Shown piece by piece: positions 11,459-21,501 of a stretch of DNA of 64,000 bases. The position numbers were made by a program, and so were the translations under genes. The notes under the pieces are model-generated. The model worked only from the letters and a program-made list of their open reading frames with translations, made no database searches and was not told where the DNA came from. Origin of the DNA: Zarea fungicola (lineage: Eukaryota > Ascomycota > Sordariomycetes > Hypocreales > Cordycipitaceae); contig FWCC01000309.1 in NCBI GenBank assembly GCA_900169235.1, positions 62,001-126,000 of the forward strand, written 5' to 3'. The first letter of the stretch is position 1. Each line of letters starts with the position of its first letter.

Positions 11459-11845
11459 TCAGATGTACGCGCAAGCCTTGATATGGGGTCAACAAGCGAT
11501 TGCCAGTTTCTGTAAATGAACTATTTTATGCAACTTGTGTAGCTCATAGCAAGAAAGTAAATAGAAGCTATACTACTTGAATTTACCGATAAAGGTCTTT
11601 TGTTTTGTTCTCTATTGGCAGATAGATCAATCTCGTCAAGTATGTAACAAGTTATGACTCAAGGAAAGCATGACAAAGCAAAGCTACTTGGGTGTAAACA
11701 TAATTATAGTAAAACATGATCGTACAACAAGGGTTTCTGCAAAGCGAATCCAAGCTAGCTCAAAATCCAATACATGGTAAAATTCCAGGAGGAAAATGCA
11801 CTGTTCCATACCAAGGCAGCAGTTAAACACACCCAATGAAGCATT
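11459..11845. other. Convergent 3' region, no gene seen
   Basis: AT-rich spacer between the stop codons of the hydrolase and the Argonaute gene. It probably holds both 3' UTRs. Confidence 0.4.
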
Positions 11846-14800
11846 TTAAATGTAAAACATGGTATTTCGGAGTTCAGGATGAATTTCACGCTCACTTTTC
11901 CTATCAGACACTTGGCTGGCGTCGTCAGGTGCGTACTCTGGACGATGGGAGCGTGCTCTTTCGCAGACAAGATCGGCATAGTATGCCGGGGGGCAAATGC
12001 TGACGGCCTTGGAAGCCCGTCCAAAAAGGTAGCACAGCTCGTGTGTTACCTTTTCGAGCTGATCTGCTGCTTTCTGGTTGTATCTTGGCCGGAAGATCTC
12101 ATCCAGAAGCACAGTATAGTGTGCTGGCCGAGCTGTTCCCTTAATGGCATCGTGTGCGGTGAGATAAAAGTCCCAGTAGCGGACCTGCGTGACACCGCGA
12201 TCCACAACCGTGCCATTCGCGACATTTCCAGATCTGGACATCTGGCCGTTACTCTCGCTGGTCGGGTAGAAGCGCGTCTGGTGGCGCTTGACGGAGACGA
12301 TGATTGTCAGTTTCGGCACGTCCCCGCTAGGGAATTTCTTTGCGCATGCCGACCGGATCAATGGCAGCTCGTCCATGAGCACTTGAGAGAACTGGCCTTC
12401 TGAGACTCCATCGCGGTAGATGACAATGTTGTCGAGGCGCTTGGCTTTATTGTTCTGCTGCCATAGACCGATGCGCGTGGCAAATTGGGCTTCAAACTTT
12501 TCCCCAAGTATTTCTTGCTTAGATGCCTGTTCCCACGTCGCGGACGGCCACTGGCCAAGTTCTCTATCGACACTGCCCACCAGACCGACCAAACTTGGCG
12601 GAACAACGCCTCCCTTTGGAGTTTCCATGTTGGTAGGATGTGTGACATCATATCCCACAAACATAGTCCTACCTTCCTTCAGGATATCTAGCTCTTCTGA
12701 AAGCTTGTGGTTTATGCCACCAAATTTCAAATTGACCTTCAGCCCTATGTTCGCCATAGTCCCTGGACTAGGTGCACTAGGCAGTTGCTTCGCAACAATG
12801 CAGCATGTATGGATGCCATATTCACAGTCTCCGAGGGTCTTGATCATGTTATAGAGGCCTCCTGAATCCTTCTCGGACAAGATAAAAATAATGAGCTGTC
12901 CTTTGAGGTCCTTCATCAACCGGAAAATTTTATTTAATTGCCCACCAATGGCGTCCTGCTTCGAAATTATTTCGAAGCTAACTGGGTCTGGGCTGATCGT
13001 CATCCCCATATTCACACGCCAGTTGTTGGCCAGAATGGCGACAGTTTCTTTTGACACAGGACGGTCGCGTTCTGAGGTCAAAATGTTGATAGCGGTCCAC
13101 CTCTCGATGGGCGTTCCAGATTTGACGACACGCATCCCGTTAAGATTCCAGCTCCCGAATGCAACTTTGGCAGGTTTTCCGCTATAAAGCACTTGCGGAG
13201 GAGGGAGCACTCGAGCCTGCACGGCAAGGAGATTCTTGCCTATAGCTACTTGAAACTGCTCCAGGACTTTGTCATTATGACCCAAAATTTGGCGACTCTC
13301 CTCAACCAGAGACGTGGCGTTCGAGTAAGGGGACCTGCAAGCGAAGTTGATCATGGAAGTAGTCTCTCTGCCAGTCAGCTTGAGTTTGGCTTGCTGCCCG
13401 GCCTGAATTTCTACAACCTCGGCCGGAAAGAAGGAGTTCTTGTCCCCGCGACCAAAGTTGAAGAGTGGATAGTCGTCCAGTTTCAACCCATACTTGGATC
13501 GAAAGTGTTCCTTAACACTCACGTGGCCCTTCAACTCCTCATTATAGAACCTTACATGATCTGGCCCACAGACTTCCCAACCCGGCGTGAATTGATCTTT
13601 GGGACCATCCCCAGGGCCGCGCTTCTTTTGCTTTTTCGTCAATTCAGATTGTAGAACGAGACCTTCAATCGCTTTGACGCGCGTAACCTTACGTCCACTC
13701 GGAGTCGTGAAGGTTACTGAGGCACGCATTTTACAAATGCACTTGGAAAATGCCTTCAAAAGTTGAATCTGTTTCCTCTCAGAAGACATGCAGGGTCGAA
13801 GCCCCAGGTCGCTGAAAATCTTGACCGCTTGTCCGGAGAGCTTGAAAACTCCATGTGTAACCTGGGTGTTGAGGAGCAGACGTCCAGTCGCAAGTCGAGC
13901 AGACTGAAAGAATCCTCTGCTCGCGATAAGTGGTCGTCCATCCACCACAAGAGACTCAATCTGAGCATTAGGGCCGAGGGAGTAAAACTTTGATCCACCA
14001 ACAACACTGATGCCGTTCATGTTGGATCTCGGGCGAAAGCTCAGGATCATGTTCACCACGTCAATCACCTCTGGGTGGCGCGGGAACACGTCATCGTCCC
14101 TCGCAACTTTCATGGACTGCAGATAGTTGAGCATGTCGGACAATTCAATTCGCGTCGGAGAGAGAAGCTCAACATCAAAATGCTCCTCTCGTGGCTTCTC
14201 TCCATCCTCAATGGCTTCCTCAGACAACACAACACGTACTGGTGTGGTTATAAAGAGAGGCTGTAGAGAAACAAGTTGACTTTTGAACTCAGTAACCATC
14301 AGCTTGTTGCGCTGCTTAAGTCCTGGTAGTTCCTTTTTGGTTGCTGCCACATCCTCCTGGGCCTTGGCGAGCTTCGACTTGGCTTCTTCTACCGCCTGCT
14401 CGTCGCCTGTCTCTTCTGCGTTCTTCAAGACATCGCTCAGAAGCTTCACTTGGTCCTCAGATTCAGTTAACGCCTTGTCCGGAAGTGCTTGGATCACTTG
14501 AAGCAGTTGATCAATGACGAGCTGCAGTTTCCTGCCACGAATCTCTGGCTCCTTGAAGTTTTTGTCCTTTTTCGCTTCTTCAGGCATGACTTTCTGGATT
14601 TTGAGAGGGTATTTGTGAAGGGTGGTGGGCTTGGCCGCAATGGCGAAGGAGTTCGTCCACACGACAATAGGCTTGCCATTGCTGCCAAAGCCAGGTCGAG
14701 CAGGCAGATACTCTCCAAATGCCGTGCGAGCAGACATCTTCGACGAGCTTTTGATGCGCCTGTCAAGCTCCTGCGCTTGCTGCATGACCAATTGGTCCTC

Positions 14801-15394
14801 GAGCTTCTTAATTGCAGGGTCAGGGGTCACGTTCTGCCCATCCGCACTGCCAAAATATAAGCTTTGGTTCACTCCCTGTGAGTCCATGCATACGTACCTA
14901 AAGACCATACTCTTTGTCATATCAAAGCCACCTCCTCGACCACCACCCCGACCACCCCGCCCACCGCGGTCACCGCCTCTGCCACCGCCACGACCACCGC
15001 CCCGGGATTCGTAACCACCACGAGGTTCGTAGCCACCACGAGATTCGTAGCCACCACGGCCACCACCACGACTGCCACCACGGCCATCATAGCCATCGCT
15101 ACCGCCACCTCTGCCGCCTCTGCCGCCTCTTGCACCATCATGAGAAGGTTCGTAGCCGCCACGGCCACCTCCGCGACCACCGCCACGGCCATCACGGCCA
15201 TCACCACCACCCCTGCCGCCTCTGCCGCCTCTTCCACCATCATGAGAAAGCTCGTGGCCGCCACGGCTGCCTCCACGACCACCGCCTCCACGAGAGAAGT
15301 CGGAGCCACCGCGATCTCCACGGCCACGACCGCCGCCGCGATCTCCACGGCTGCCACGGCCGCCACGGCCTCGGTTTCCGGTGCTTTCAGACAT
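11846..15394 (-). CDS. AGO: Argonaute with RGG-rich N-terminus
   Basis: One long frame of 1182 residues from the ATG at 15394. Residues 3 to about 160 are almost only Gly/Arg with Asp, Ser and Tyr (RGG/RGGY repeats), a nucleic-acid-binding and arginine-methylation type region. Then come the N domain, PAZ, MID (LIIFILSEKDSGGLYNMIK, HTCCIVAKQL) and PIWI. The slicer residues are visible: Asp in GYDVTHP (12649-12647), Asp in YRDGVSEGQ (12412-12410) and His in TARPAHY (12121-12119), plus a WEQASKQEILGE Glu region. It should bind small RNA and cut paired RNA in quelling or related silencing. Whether it is the QDE-2 or SMS-2 orthologue is not decided. A 51-nt stretch, 14897 to 14847, starts GTACGT and ends GGCAG in frame; it may be an intron, since the residues it codes (YVCMDSQ..) look foreign at the start of the N domain. 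Confidence 0.95.
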   Translation of the reverse strand: MSESTGNRGRGGRGSRGDRGGGRGRGDRGGSDFSRGGGGRGGSRGGHELSHDGGRGGRGGRGGGDGRDGRGGGRGGGRGGYEPSHDGARGGRGGRGGGSDGYDGRGGSRGGGRGGYESRGGYEPRGGYESRGGGRGGGRGGDRGGRGGRGGGRGGGFDMTKSMVFRYVCMDSQGVNQSLYFGSADGQNVTPDPAIKKLEDQLVMQQAQELDRRIKSSSKMSARTAFGEYLPARPGFGSNGKPIVVWTNSFAIAAKPTTLHKYPLKIQKVMPEEAKKDKNFKEPEIRGRKLQLVIDQLLQVIQALPDKALTESEDQVKLLSDVLKNAEETGDEQAVEEAKSKLAKAQEDVAATKKELPGLKQRNKLMVTEFKSQLVSLQPLFITTPVRVVLSEEAIEDGEKPREEHFDVELLSPTRIELSDMLNYLQSMKVARDDDVFPRHPEVIDVVNMILSFRPRSNMNGISVVGGSKFYSLGPNAQIESLVVDGRPLIASRGFFQSARLATGRLLLNTQVTHGVFKLSGQAVKIFSDLGLRPCMSSERKQIQLLKAFSKCICKMRASVTFTTPSGRKVTRVKAIEGLVLQSELTKKQKKRGPGDGPKDQFTPGWEVCGPDHVRFYNEELKGHVSVKEHFRSKYGLKLDDYPLFNFGRGDKNSFFPAEVVEIQAGQQAKLKLTGRETTSMINFACRSPYSNATSLVEESRQILGHNDKVLEQFQVAIGKNLLAVQARVLPPPQVLYSGKPAKVAFGSWNLNGMRVVKSGTPIERWTAINILTSERDRPVSKETVAILANNWRVNMGMTISPDPVSFEIISKQDAIGGQLNKIFRLMKDLKGQLIIFILSEKDSGGLYNMIKTLGDCEYGIHTCCIVAKQLPSAPSPGTMANIGLKVNLKFGGINHKLSEELDILKEGRTMFVGYDVTHPTNMETPKGGVVPPSLVGLVGSVDRELGQWPSATWEQASKQEILGEKFEAQFATRIGLWQQNNKAKRLDNIVIYRDGVSEGQFSQVLMDELPLIRSACAKKFPSGDVPKLTIIVSVKRHQTRFYPTSESNGQMSRSGNVANGTVVDRGVTQVRYWDFYLTAHDAIKGTARPAHYTVLLDEIFRPRYNQKAADQLEKVTHELCYLFGRASKAVSICPPAYYADLVCERARSHRPEYAPDDASQVSDRKSEREIHPELRNTMFYI
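14925..15390 (-). repeat. RGG-coding tandem repeat in Argonaute
   Basis: About 470 bases of imperfect tandem repeats made of Gly/Arg codons. Units such as GGRGG, RGGYE and SHDGARGG alternate. The reverse strand shows long shadow frames rich in His or Val/Ala, caused only by the repeat composition. The length of this tract may vary between strains. Confidence 0.85.
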
Positions 15395-17550
15395 TCCAGA
15401 TAAGTGTACTAGACTTGACTCTGTAGATGCCTGTCTGGATGGGGGCAAAGATGAGACAAGCACAGTTTTTCGTATAAAGATTGGTTCGTAGTCGTTTGCT
15501 TGCTTAATCGGCCCAGAGTCGAATAAATAAGAAACTTAGTTGGAAGCCCTTGACTTTTTATATTGGTTTCCAGTAATAAAAGTGTAACGCGCTATGGTCG
15601 TGGGTGAGATGCCTGAGAAAGGGACAGAAGGACGAGCTACCCGGTTCACTGTGAATTGCCGCTTGATGAAGCGCCCACAAGAAAATGGTGCTTTCTAGAT
15701 GAAAATACGTAAGACGACGTGTGAGTGGTACGCAGGATGAGGCAATTGGCGGTGGGCGGTTGACCCTTCGCCTGTATGCAGATGAAATCCAGAGGAGGGC
15801 AGGGCAGAGAGTGCTGTAAAAATACAAGGCGGTTGAATCTTCCACCGCCAGTGTTTGTGATTGGTATTATTTAAGAGCAGACGCACCCGACACCAGAAGC
15901 TAAGGAAGCCTCGCACAGCCGTTTTATACTCCTCTTGCCAGAGCCCGCGTTTGTTTCCACATGGGTTGATGTTGAGCATAAAGGTCGGTGCAGTGTAAGC
16001 AGGTTTCGCTGCGCCGCCTCTTTGTTGAGGCGAGAAGTGAGGGGCCGCCAGAGCTTCGTGGCGGGAAGGGAGACCCCGCAGCCACGCCAATGAGCGAAGC
16101 TGCAGTTCTTTTACACTTATTCGCCTTTGGCAACTTTGAGCTTTGTGTACGTTGTATTGTCCGCTGCATTTACTGCCCGTGTATCATTTGGACGGTGCGA
16201 TTCGCTTTTGCAGCGTTGGCCCCATTTCACCTCGCCTTGCTTTGTCCTGAGCCGCCCTGCGTTCATTTACAGAGCTTGGTGTCACAGTATATCAAGGACA
16301 ATCTTAGCCAGCCAAGTCAATGTCTGGTAACTTTTTTTATTTTCTCCATCTTTGGTCTGATTTTGACGCCCTTGGTGGTTGTTAACGGCTAGTGATGGTG
16401 AGGTCACGGCACTTCCAATGCTCCGACAACCTCTTCAACAAGAGGGGAGGGATGCTCATCACTACGGGTCAGTACAGATACTACCTCATTTCTACGTATA
16501 CAATTTCGGTTGTTTGCTTCCGCATTCGTATTCCATGCTGTGCCGCAAGATTGTACATTTGGGGCCAAGCAAACACCTCCCTGGATGCCACTGAAACTAG
16601 ACTCAATAGCTACCAATCTGGCATCTTGCATATCTCATTGGGGGCGGTCTGCGTATACCTGGGCTCTTTTCTCCGATTCGGCTTATTAAAACATACTACC
16701 TTTTGCGACAAGTACCTTCTTTGTACGCTGCTTAAAGGTTTTGGCCCTTAGACGCTTGATACCAGCACTTGGTCTACGCATGGGTCTCCTGTAAACGTTA
16801 AAAATCTTTCATAGAATTCGCCTTATTCTGGCTAAAGAGGCCAACTTTTTTTCTTCGGATAAAGATTTGCCATATTCCGGCAAAATGTGATGCCAGCAGC
16901 GTTTCCGTTTGCCTGTATGCCTATTCCCCACGTTCTGCGCGGATCAAAGGAAGATACGGTGTGACTCCGAGGCTACTTTCTATCTAAGTGTAGCATAATT
17001 CCTTCCTCTTACTGGTTATCTGTCCGCTTCCAATGTTCCACAGTCAGTATCTTGCAAGCTGTCAAACGCCGCAGGACGGTATGTTGTGCGGCATTTCACT
17101 CATGCGAACAGAGCTGATGCACTCCAGCAATTGGTCTACGGCGTACCTGCGTTCCATTTGTTTTATTTCCGTTCGACATCTTTATTTACTGCTTGAAAAT
17201 CTCGAGCGGCGCGCTCCTTTGAAGCTACGTTATACATGTATCGAATGGCGTGTACCATGAAACATAGGGGAGGCAGCCCAGTGGGAATCAAGGATATCCA
17301 AGTGAGGCAGAATCTTGAAATTAGTTTTTCCATTATTCTATTTAATTATATTTTTAAAAGAAAAATAGTGCTTTTCCTAGTATCTTTTTGCACAATGAGG
17401 CTTCTGCCAGCCACGCCACGTGTACAATGATGCAAATCTGCCTGACCGCTACCCAGTACAGACCAAACGAGAACTATTTATGAAGCAATAAAAGCTGCAT
17501 GATTTTCTAAAGATTACAACGTGCCATGCATAAGATTTATGCAGCCTATT
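15395..17550. other. Intergenic region, no gene seen
   Basis: About 2.1 kb upstream of the Argonaute gene and downstream of the deaminase gene. Short frames occur on both strands but none has family motifs, introns that fix a frame, or codon use like the neighbours. AT-rich runs occur around 16800 and 17320-17380. Confidence 0.45.
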
Positions 17551-18060
17551 TCATGCTTCGGGAGCCAAATGTCCTGCTGTCGCAATCTGCAGAATCTCCG
17601 CCTCTAGGCCAGGTACCTGTTGCACTTCAATACCGACCGCCTCAAGCATGCGACGTCCCGTATTTTCTCCCACAAATGTTTCTGGCTCCTGTACACCGAC
17701 GTAAACTTTGGTGATCCAGTTCTTTTGGCGTAGCACCCGCTCGACACAAGGCATCTTGCCGCTGAGCCGTTTGAAGCAGGGTTCCATTGTGGTGTAAAGC
17801 GCATGCGGCCTACTCATGACCTCTGAGAGACCTTCCTCGGAAATTGAGTGTCGCTCAGCCAGTTTAATAAGGCAACTTTCTTCAGCGTGTGTGTTGCCGG
17901 GGCATTCCAGCGTGTAGCCTTCGGCGGTTATTGTGTTGTCATCAAGCTTGACAAGTATGGCCCCAACCCGGAAATTTGTCGGTTGCGGCGGCGACTGTGT
18001 TGCAAGGCTAAGAGCATGGCGCATGATAGTGACATGGTCGTCTTTCGCAAAAATTGCCAT
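17551..18060 (-). CDS. Zinc-dependent pyrimidine deaminase, Rib2/DRAP-like
   Basis: Intronless, 169 residues from the ATG at 18060. The cytidine-deaminase-like zinc site is clear: GNTHAEESCLIKLAE supplies the His ligand and the catalytic Glu, and MEPCFKRLSGKMPCV supplies the two Cys ligands. The N-terminal FRVGAILVKLDD strand and the PGNTHAEE context match the deaminase half of yeast Rib2. That enzyme acts on diaminohydroxy-ribitylaminopyrimidine phosphate in riboflavin synthesis, so a role as a stand-alone DRAP deaminase is likely. A general dCMP/CMP-type deaminase is the alternative. The C-terminal part (GENTGRRMLEAVGIEVQQVPG) is also found in the riboflavin-type enzymes. Its neighbours give no pathway hint. 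Confidence 0.85.
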   Translation of the reverse strand: MAIFAKDDHVTIMRHALSLATQSPPQPTNFRVGAILVKLDDNTITAEGYTLECPGNTHAEESCLIKLAERHSISEEGLSEVMSRPHALYTTMEPCFKRLSGKMPCVERVLRQKNWITKVYVGVQEPETFVGENTGRRMLEAVGIEVQQVPGLEAEILQIATAGHLAPEA

Positions 18061-18552
18061 CGTTGATACAGATTTGGAGCTGTCCAAAGAGGACAGGAGC
18101 GAAAGAAGATTGATAAGGAGGGATGTAGCGTAGAATTAAGAATTCAATGATGACTGCTCCTTGTAGGGTAACTAGCTGGTAAGCTGCCTGTGATGCCCCG
18201 CTGATAGTAGAGCAGTAGACACCAAAGAGGGGGCCCTTGCCACGTCTACAAGATGCTTCCAGAACTTGGAAAGGGGCCGAAATAAACAGACTATGAAATT
18301 AAATGCAATTCTGGTGATGCAATTTAACTGCGTCATTGGCGTTGTGTCAGACGTCTCTCTGAAAACCGTCACTGAGTTGAGCTTCCTACGGAGGTGGGGC
18401 GCCAGCTTTCACTGAAGCTTCTGTGCCACGTCCGGCACGCACGGTAAGCTTGATTGGGGACGCGTGCCCGCGTAAAGAGCTGCCGTTGAGCTACAAGCAG
18501 CGAATCTTCCCTTCCGCAAACGCCAGCACCACCCCCCGAAAAACAATCAAAC
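18061..18552. other. Divergent promoter region
   Basis: About 490 bases between the start codons of the deaminase (minus) and the J protein (plus). No gene; probably a shared promoter. Confidence 0.45.
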
Positions 18553-19511
18553 ATGTCCGATCATGAGGGCAGTGTTGAGGGTGATCCGCCTTCAATCGAC
18601 CCATATGAAGTACTTGGACTGAAGCGCACCGCGACGGCCGATGATGTGAAGAAGGCATATCGCAAGGCCGCTTTGAAGCATCACCCAGGTACGGAGCAAG
18701 TTTGTGTGAAATGTTGCAACCCCAATTCACTAATAATGGTATCATTTTGAAAAATACAGACAAAGTCGCAGATTCCGATCGTGCAAAGGCACATGAAACT
18801 TTTCAGTCTATTGCATTCGCCTACGCAGTACTGTCCGATCCTGCCCGCCGCAAGCGATACGACACGACTGGTTCCACGGCAGAGTCCATTGTCGACTCTG
18901 ACGGCTTCAACTGGAGCGAATTCTACCGCGAGCAATTCAAAGACGCAATCTCGACCGATGCGATTGAAAAATTTGCTAAAAAGTACAAAGGCTCCGACGA
19001 GGAAAAAGATGATCTGCTGGTAGCCTACGAGCAATCCAAGGGCAACATGGATGCCCTCTTCGAGCTCGTCATACTGAGCAACATCGTAGAGGACGAGGAG
19101 CGGTTTCGCGCCATAATTGATCAGGCTATTGAGGATGAGGATGTGCCGTCGTTCAAAGCTTACACTCAGGAAACCAAGTCGAAGCGTGCCGCTCGCCTTC
19201 GACGTGCACGTGATGAGGCCAATGAGGCAGAGGATTATGCCAAAGAACTCGGTGTTCACGATCAGATTTTTGGTGACAAGAAGGGCAAGAAGAAGAGCAA
19301 AGCTAGCTCAGAAGAGGGCTTGGCGGCACTGATTCAGCGTCGACAGCAAGATCGGTCCGAGAGCTTTTTTGACCACCTGGAAGCAAAATATGGGGCTCCA
19401 GGCAAAGGTAAAAAGGGTAAGAAGCGAGTCGCCGGAGACGAGCCATCTGAGGAGGCTTTTCAAGCAGCAGCAGCGAAGCTCAAATCCGGCTCCAAGAAAC
19501 GCCGCGACTAA
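18553..19511 (+). CDS. J-domain protein, DNAJC9-like
   Basis: Exons 18553-18688 and 18760-19511 give about 295 residues; the 71-nt intron splits the codon for Asp of the HPD motif (HHP/D). The J domain spans about residues 16-85: [52 protein letters not shown]. It is followed by [14 protein letters not shown] and a helical region with [18 protein letters not shown]. The C-terminus is Lys-rich and highly charged ([25 protein letters not shown]). This order matches the DNAJC9 family, a J protein that also acts as a histone H3-H4 co-chaperone in animals. Nuclear location is suggested by the basic tail. That the fungal protein shares the histone role is inference. Confidence 0.9.
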
Positions 19512-19891
19512 GGCGGAATGGCTGCTAACGGATCATGGAATATTGCTTCTGCATGGAGTTGGATTATTGTAATTGGCCCGTAAATTCAAGGTTTTCATGG
19601 CGTACTGGCTTTTAAAAATAGCGATTTGGAAGGAACTCGATACAAAGAAAATAACTTCCACTTGTTGTACAGCACTGTCGCCTGATTCATGCTGGCACTG
19701 TAGGTGACATGGCGGGGCGCCGTCTTTTTCCTGCCTAGCGAAATCGCTGTAGTAACGCTTTTATTACATGGTCGCATTCACGGTAAGTGTATTGACTTTG
19801 CAACATCACGACGCCGACGCGAAATCCCCGGCGCATTGTAAAATGGCCACGTGAACGACCTGGACATCGATACGTACGGCGCAAGCATGCC
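19512..19891. other. Intergenic region, no gene seen
   Basis: 380-base spacer between the J protein and stn1. It should hold the 3' end of one and the promoter of the other. Confidence 0.4.
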
Positions 19892-20719
19892 ATGAGCGAC
19901 ACTCTGAAACCGGCCCTTTACCCACGGTACTGCTTCCACCTCTCTCCGACGGCCAATGCTTGGTGCTTTTTTCAGACCAGCGAGCTGTTCGAACTAGACG
20001 AGAAAGATGGCTTCAACGGTGCGGAATTTCTACTTGAGAAATACTCATCATACATTTTACTAACTATTCTACTAGGTGAGGGTCTCTACTTTTTTCGAAA
20101 CCTACCAATCAAATGGGTACGAATAGTCGGCGTGGTTGTCGCGATTGACGAATTCAACGGTTTTCGGGCATACACGATCGACGACAGCAGTGGCGTCTGT
20201 ATTGAGGCCATGATCTCTCTCAGTGCACCGACAGGAGACCTGACTTCGAATGCGGCGCCGACTGGCCGACTGGCGCAACCCGCCACGCCGTACGACCACA
20301 TTGACGTAGGCTCGGTTGTGGACGTCAAGGGAGCCCTGACGACATTTCGCGAAATAAGACAAATGAAAGTCGAAAAGATGACGTGCCTGCGCGGCACAGC
20401 AGCCGAGATGAAGCTCTGGGGCAAGAGAGCTGCGTTTCGACGGGATGTCCTGGAGAAGCCTTGGGTAGTGCAGGAAAAGATCCTGCGCAAGTGCCGTAAG
20501 GAAGCAGAGCGCTCAGAGGCAGAGGCAGAACGGAAGAAGACAAAGGTCAAAGCTTCCACGGCCGGGAAATCGGGTTCGTTGCGTAAAGTGACGCGGCATC
20601 AACGGAGCCAGGATAGAGAGGACAACACTGCGCGGCGCAGTAAGTCAGCGGCAGAGAAGGAAGCCATTTCTCGGATTCTGGCAAGCACAAAGGGTGAATA
20701 TAATGCTCTTGGGTTGTGA
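19892..20719 (+). CDS. stn1: Telomere-capping protein Stn1 (CST complex)
   Basis: Exons 19892-20018 and 20076-20719 give about 256 residues. The N-terminal part reads PALYPRYCFHLSPTANAW. The OB fold follows: LYFFRNLPIKWVRIVGVVVAID, FNGFRAYTIDDSSGVCIEA, then DVGSVVDVKGALTTFREIRQ. The FFRN.PIKWVRIVG.VVAID and YTIDDSSG blocks are hallmarks of Stn1, which with Ten1 (and Ctc1/Cdc13 where present) binds single-stranded telomere DNA and recruits polymerase alpha-primase. After residue 180 the protein is basic and helical with many Glu/Lys. The intron 20019-20075 is 57 nt, has a TTTTACTAACTATTCTACTAG 3' end and no in-frame stop. Unspliced message would therefore add 19 mostly hydrophobic residues. 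No winged-helix tail is obvious, as in other filamentous fungi. Confidence 0.9.
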   Translation: MSDTLKPALYPRYCFHLSPTANAWCFFQTSELFELDEKDGFNGAEFLLEKYSSYILLTILLGEGLYFFRNLPIKWVRIVGVVVAIDEFNGFRAYTIDDSSGVCIEAMISLSAPTGDLTSNAAPTGRLAQPATPYDHIDVGSVVDVKGALTTFREIRQMKVEKMTCLRGTAAEMKLWGKRAAFRRDVLEKPWVVQEKILRKCRKEAERSEAEAERKKTKVKASTAGKSGSLRKVTRHQRSQDREDNTARRSKSAAEKEAISRILASTKGEYNALGL

Positions 20720-20732
20720 CGATGTGAAAAGT

Positions 20733-20769
20733 CAGAATACATTGATGATGCCAGAATACATTGATGATG
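20733..20769 (+). repeat. Two tandem copies of an 18-bp word
   Basis: The 18-mer CAGAATACATTGATGATG occurs twice with a 19-base period just downstream of the stn1 stop codon, in its probable 3' UTR. It looks like a recent small duplication. Confidence 0.8.
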
Positions 20770-21501
20770 GGAGCTAGTTGGGTAGTTGTTGGGTAGTATA
20801 ATTTTCTTCCCCTGGAATAATTCTGGTGTAAATTCATTCACAAGTGCTTTACGGTCAACTGGATTTCCCCTCTAGCTCATTTTTACCAAATTGCAAAAAA
20901 ACGCTGTTATGTCGACTGAGCGTGGCAACATGGCGGACTGCGTTCTGTATTATGGTGGTTCAGCCTGAAAAAAGTTCAGGTCATAAAGAATTCTTACTGA
21001 AATTGCAGCATCGGCAAGCTTTACAATTTCATTATTCATTAGCTTGTCAAGGCTTTCTTCCTGACCTCCACTGCTGACATCCTTGCTGCTGTCACCGCCC
21101 AATACGCCGTAGTCCCCGAGTCTGGGTCAGACCAGACACCGACATGTTTCTCTTGCGTCACCGTTGGGACCTTATCCTTCACCCAGCCTCGTTGGAAATT
21201 GTAAGTTGACCAATTTTAAGTTTCCATGTCATTATGATGAGTTTCCACATTCTTTATCTTCATTGTCGGGTAGACCTATCAATAGAGCAGTGAGGCGGGT
21301 GAGACATGTACTGCGCCGCTGACTGGAATTCTTCTCTTGGCTCGCCACGAGGGGGGCTAGAAGCATACCTTCAAGTGCCGTTTCGTTAAAGATGAAAACT
21401 TCTTATAAATTTTCATGACATTCTTGTTCTTCTCGCAAATTGTGACGAAGTCGAAACATTTCTTGTTCTTTTTTCCCGTGCTCGCTGTCCTCACTGCAGC
21501 T
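20770..21501. other. Intergenic region, no gene seen
   Basis: Spacer and promoter region of the glucanase gene. An ATG at 21415 is in frame with the glucanase and would add 29 mostly hydrophobic residues. I prefer the ATG at 21502 because it gives a compact signal peptide. Confidence 0.4.

Noticed and set aside
5647..15394. A physical RT-Argonaute operon as in prokaryotes
   Set aside because: The genes are separate fungal transcription units, with a hydrolase on the opposite strand between them. Only the neighbourhood is noted as a low-weight finding.
14917..15426. Long frames rich in His, Val or Ala over the Argonaute 5' part
   Set aside because: Shadow frames of the Gly/Arg-coding repeat on both strands; no domain, no independent start context.
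15988..16392. 134-codon plus-strand frame upstream of the Argonaute gene
   Set aside because: Cys- and Leu-rich but without motif, introns or coding-like codon use; probably chance.
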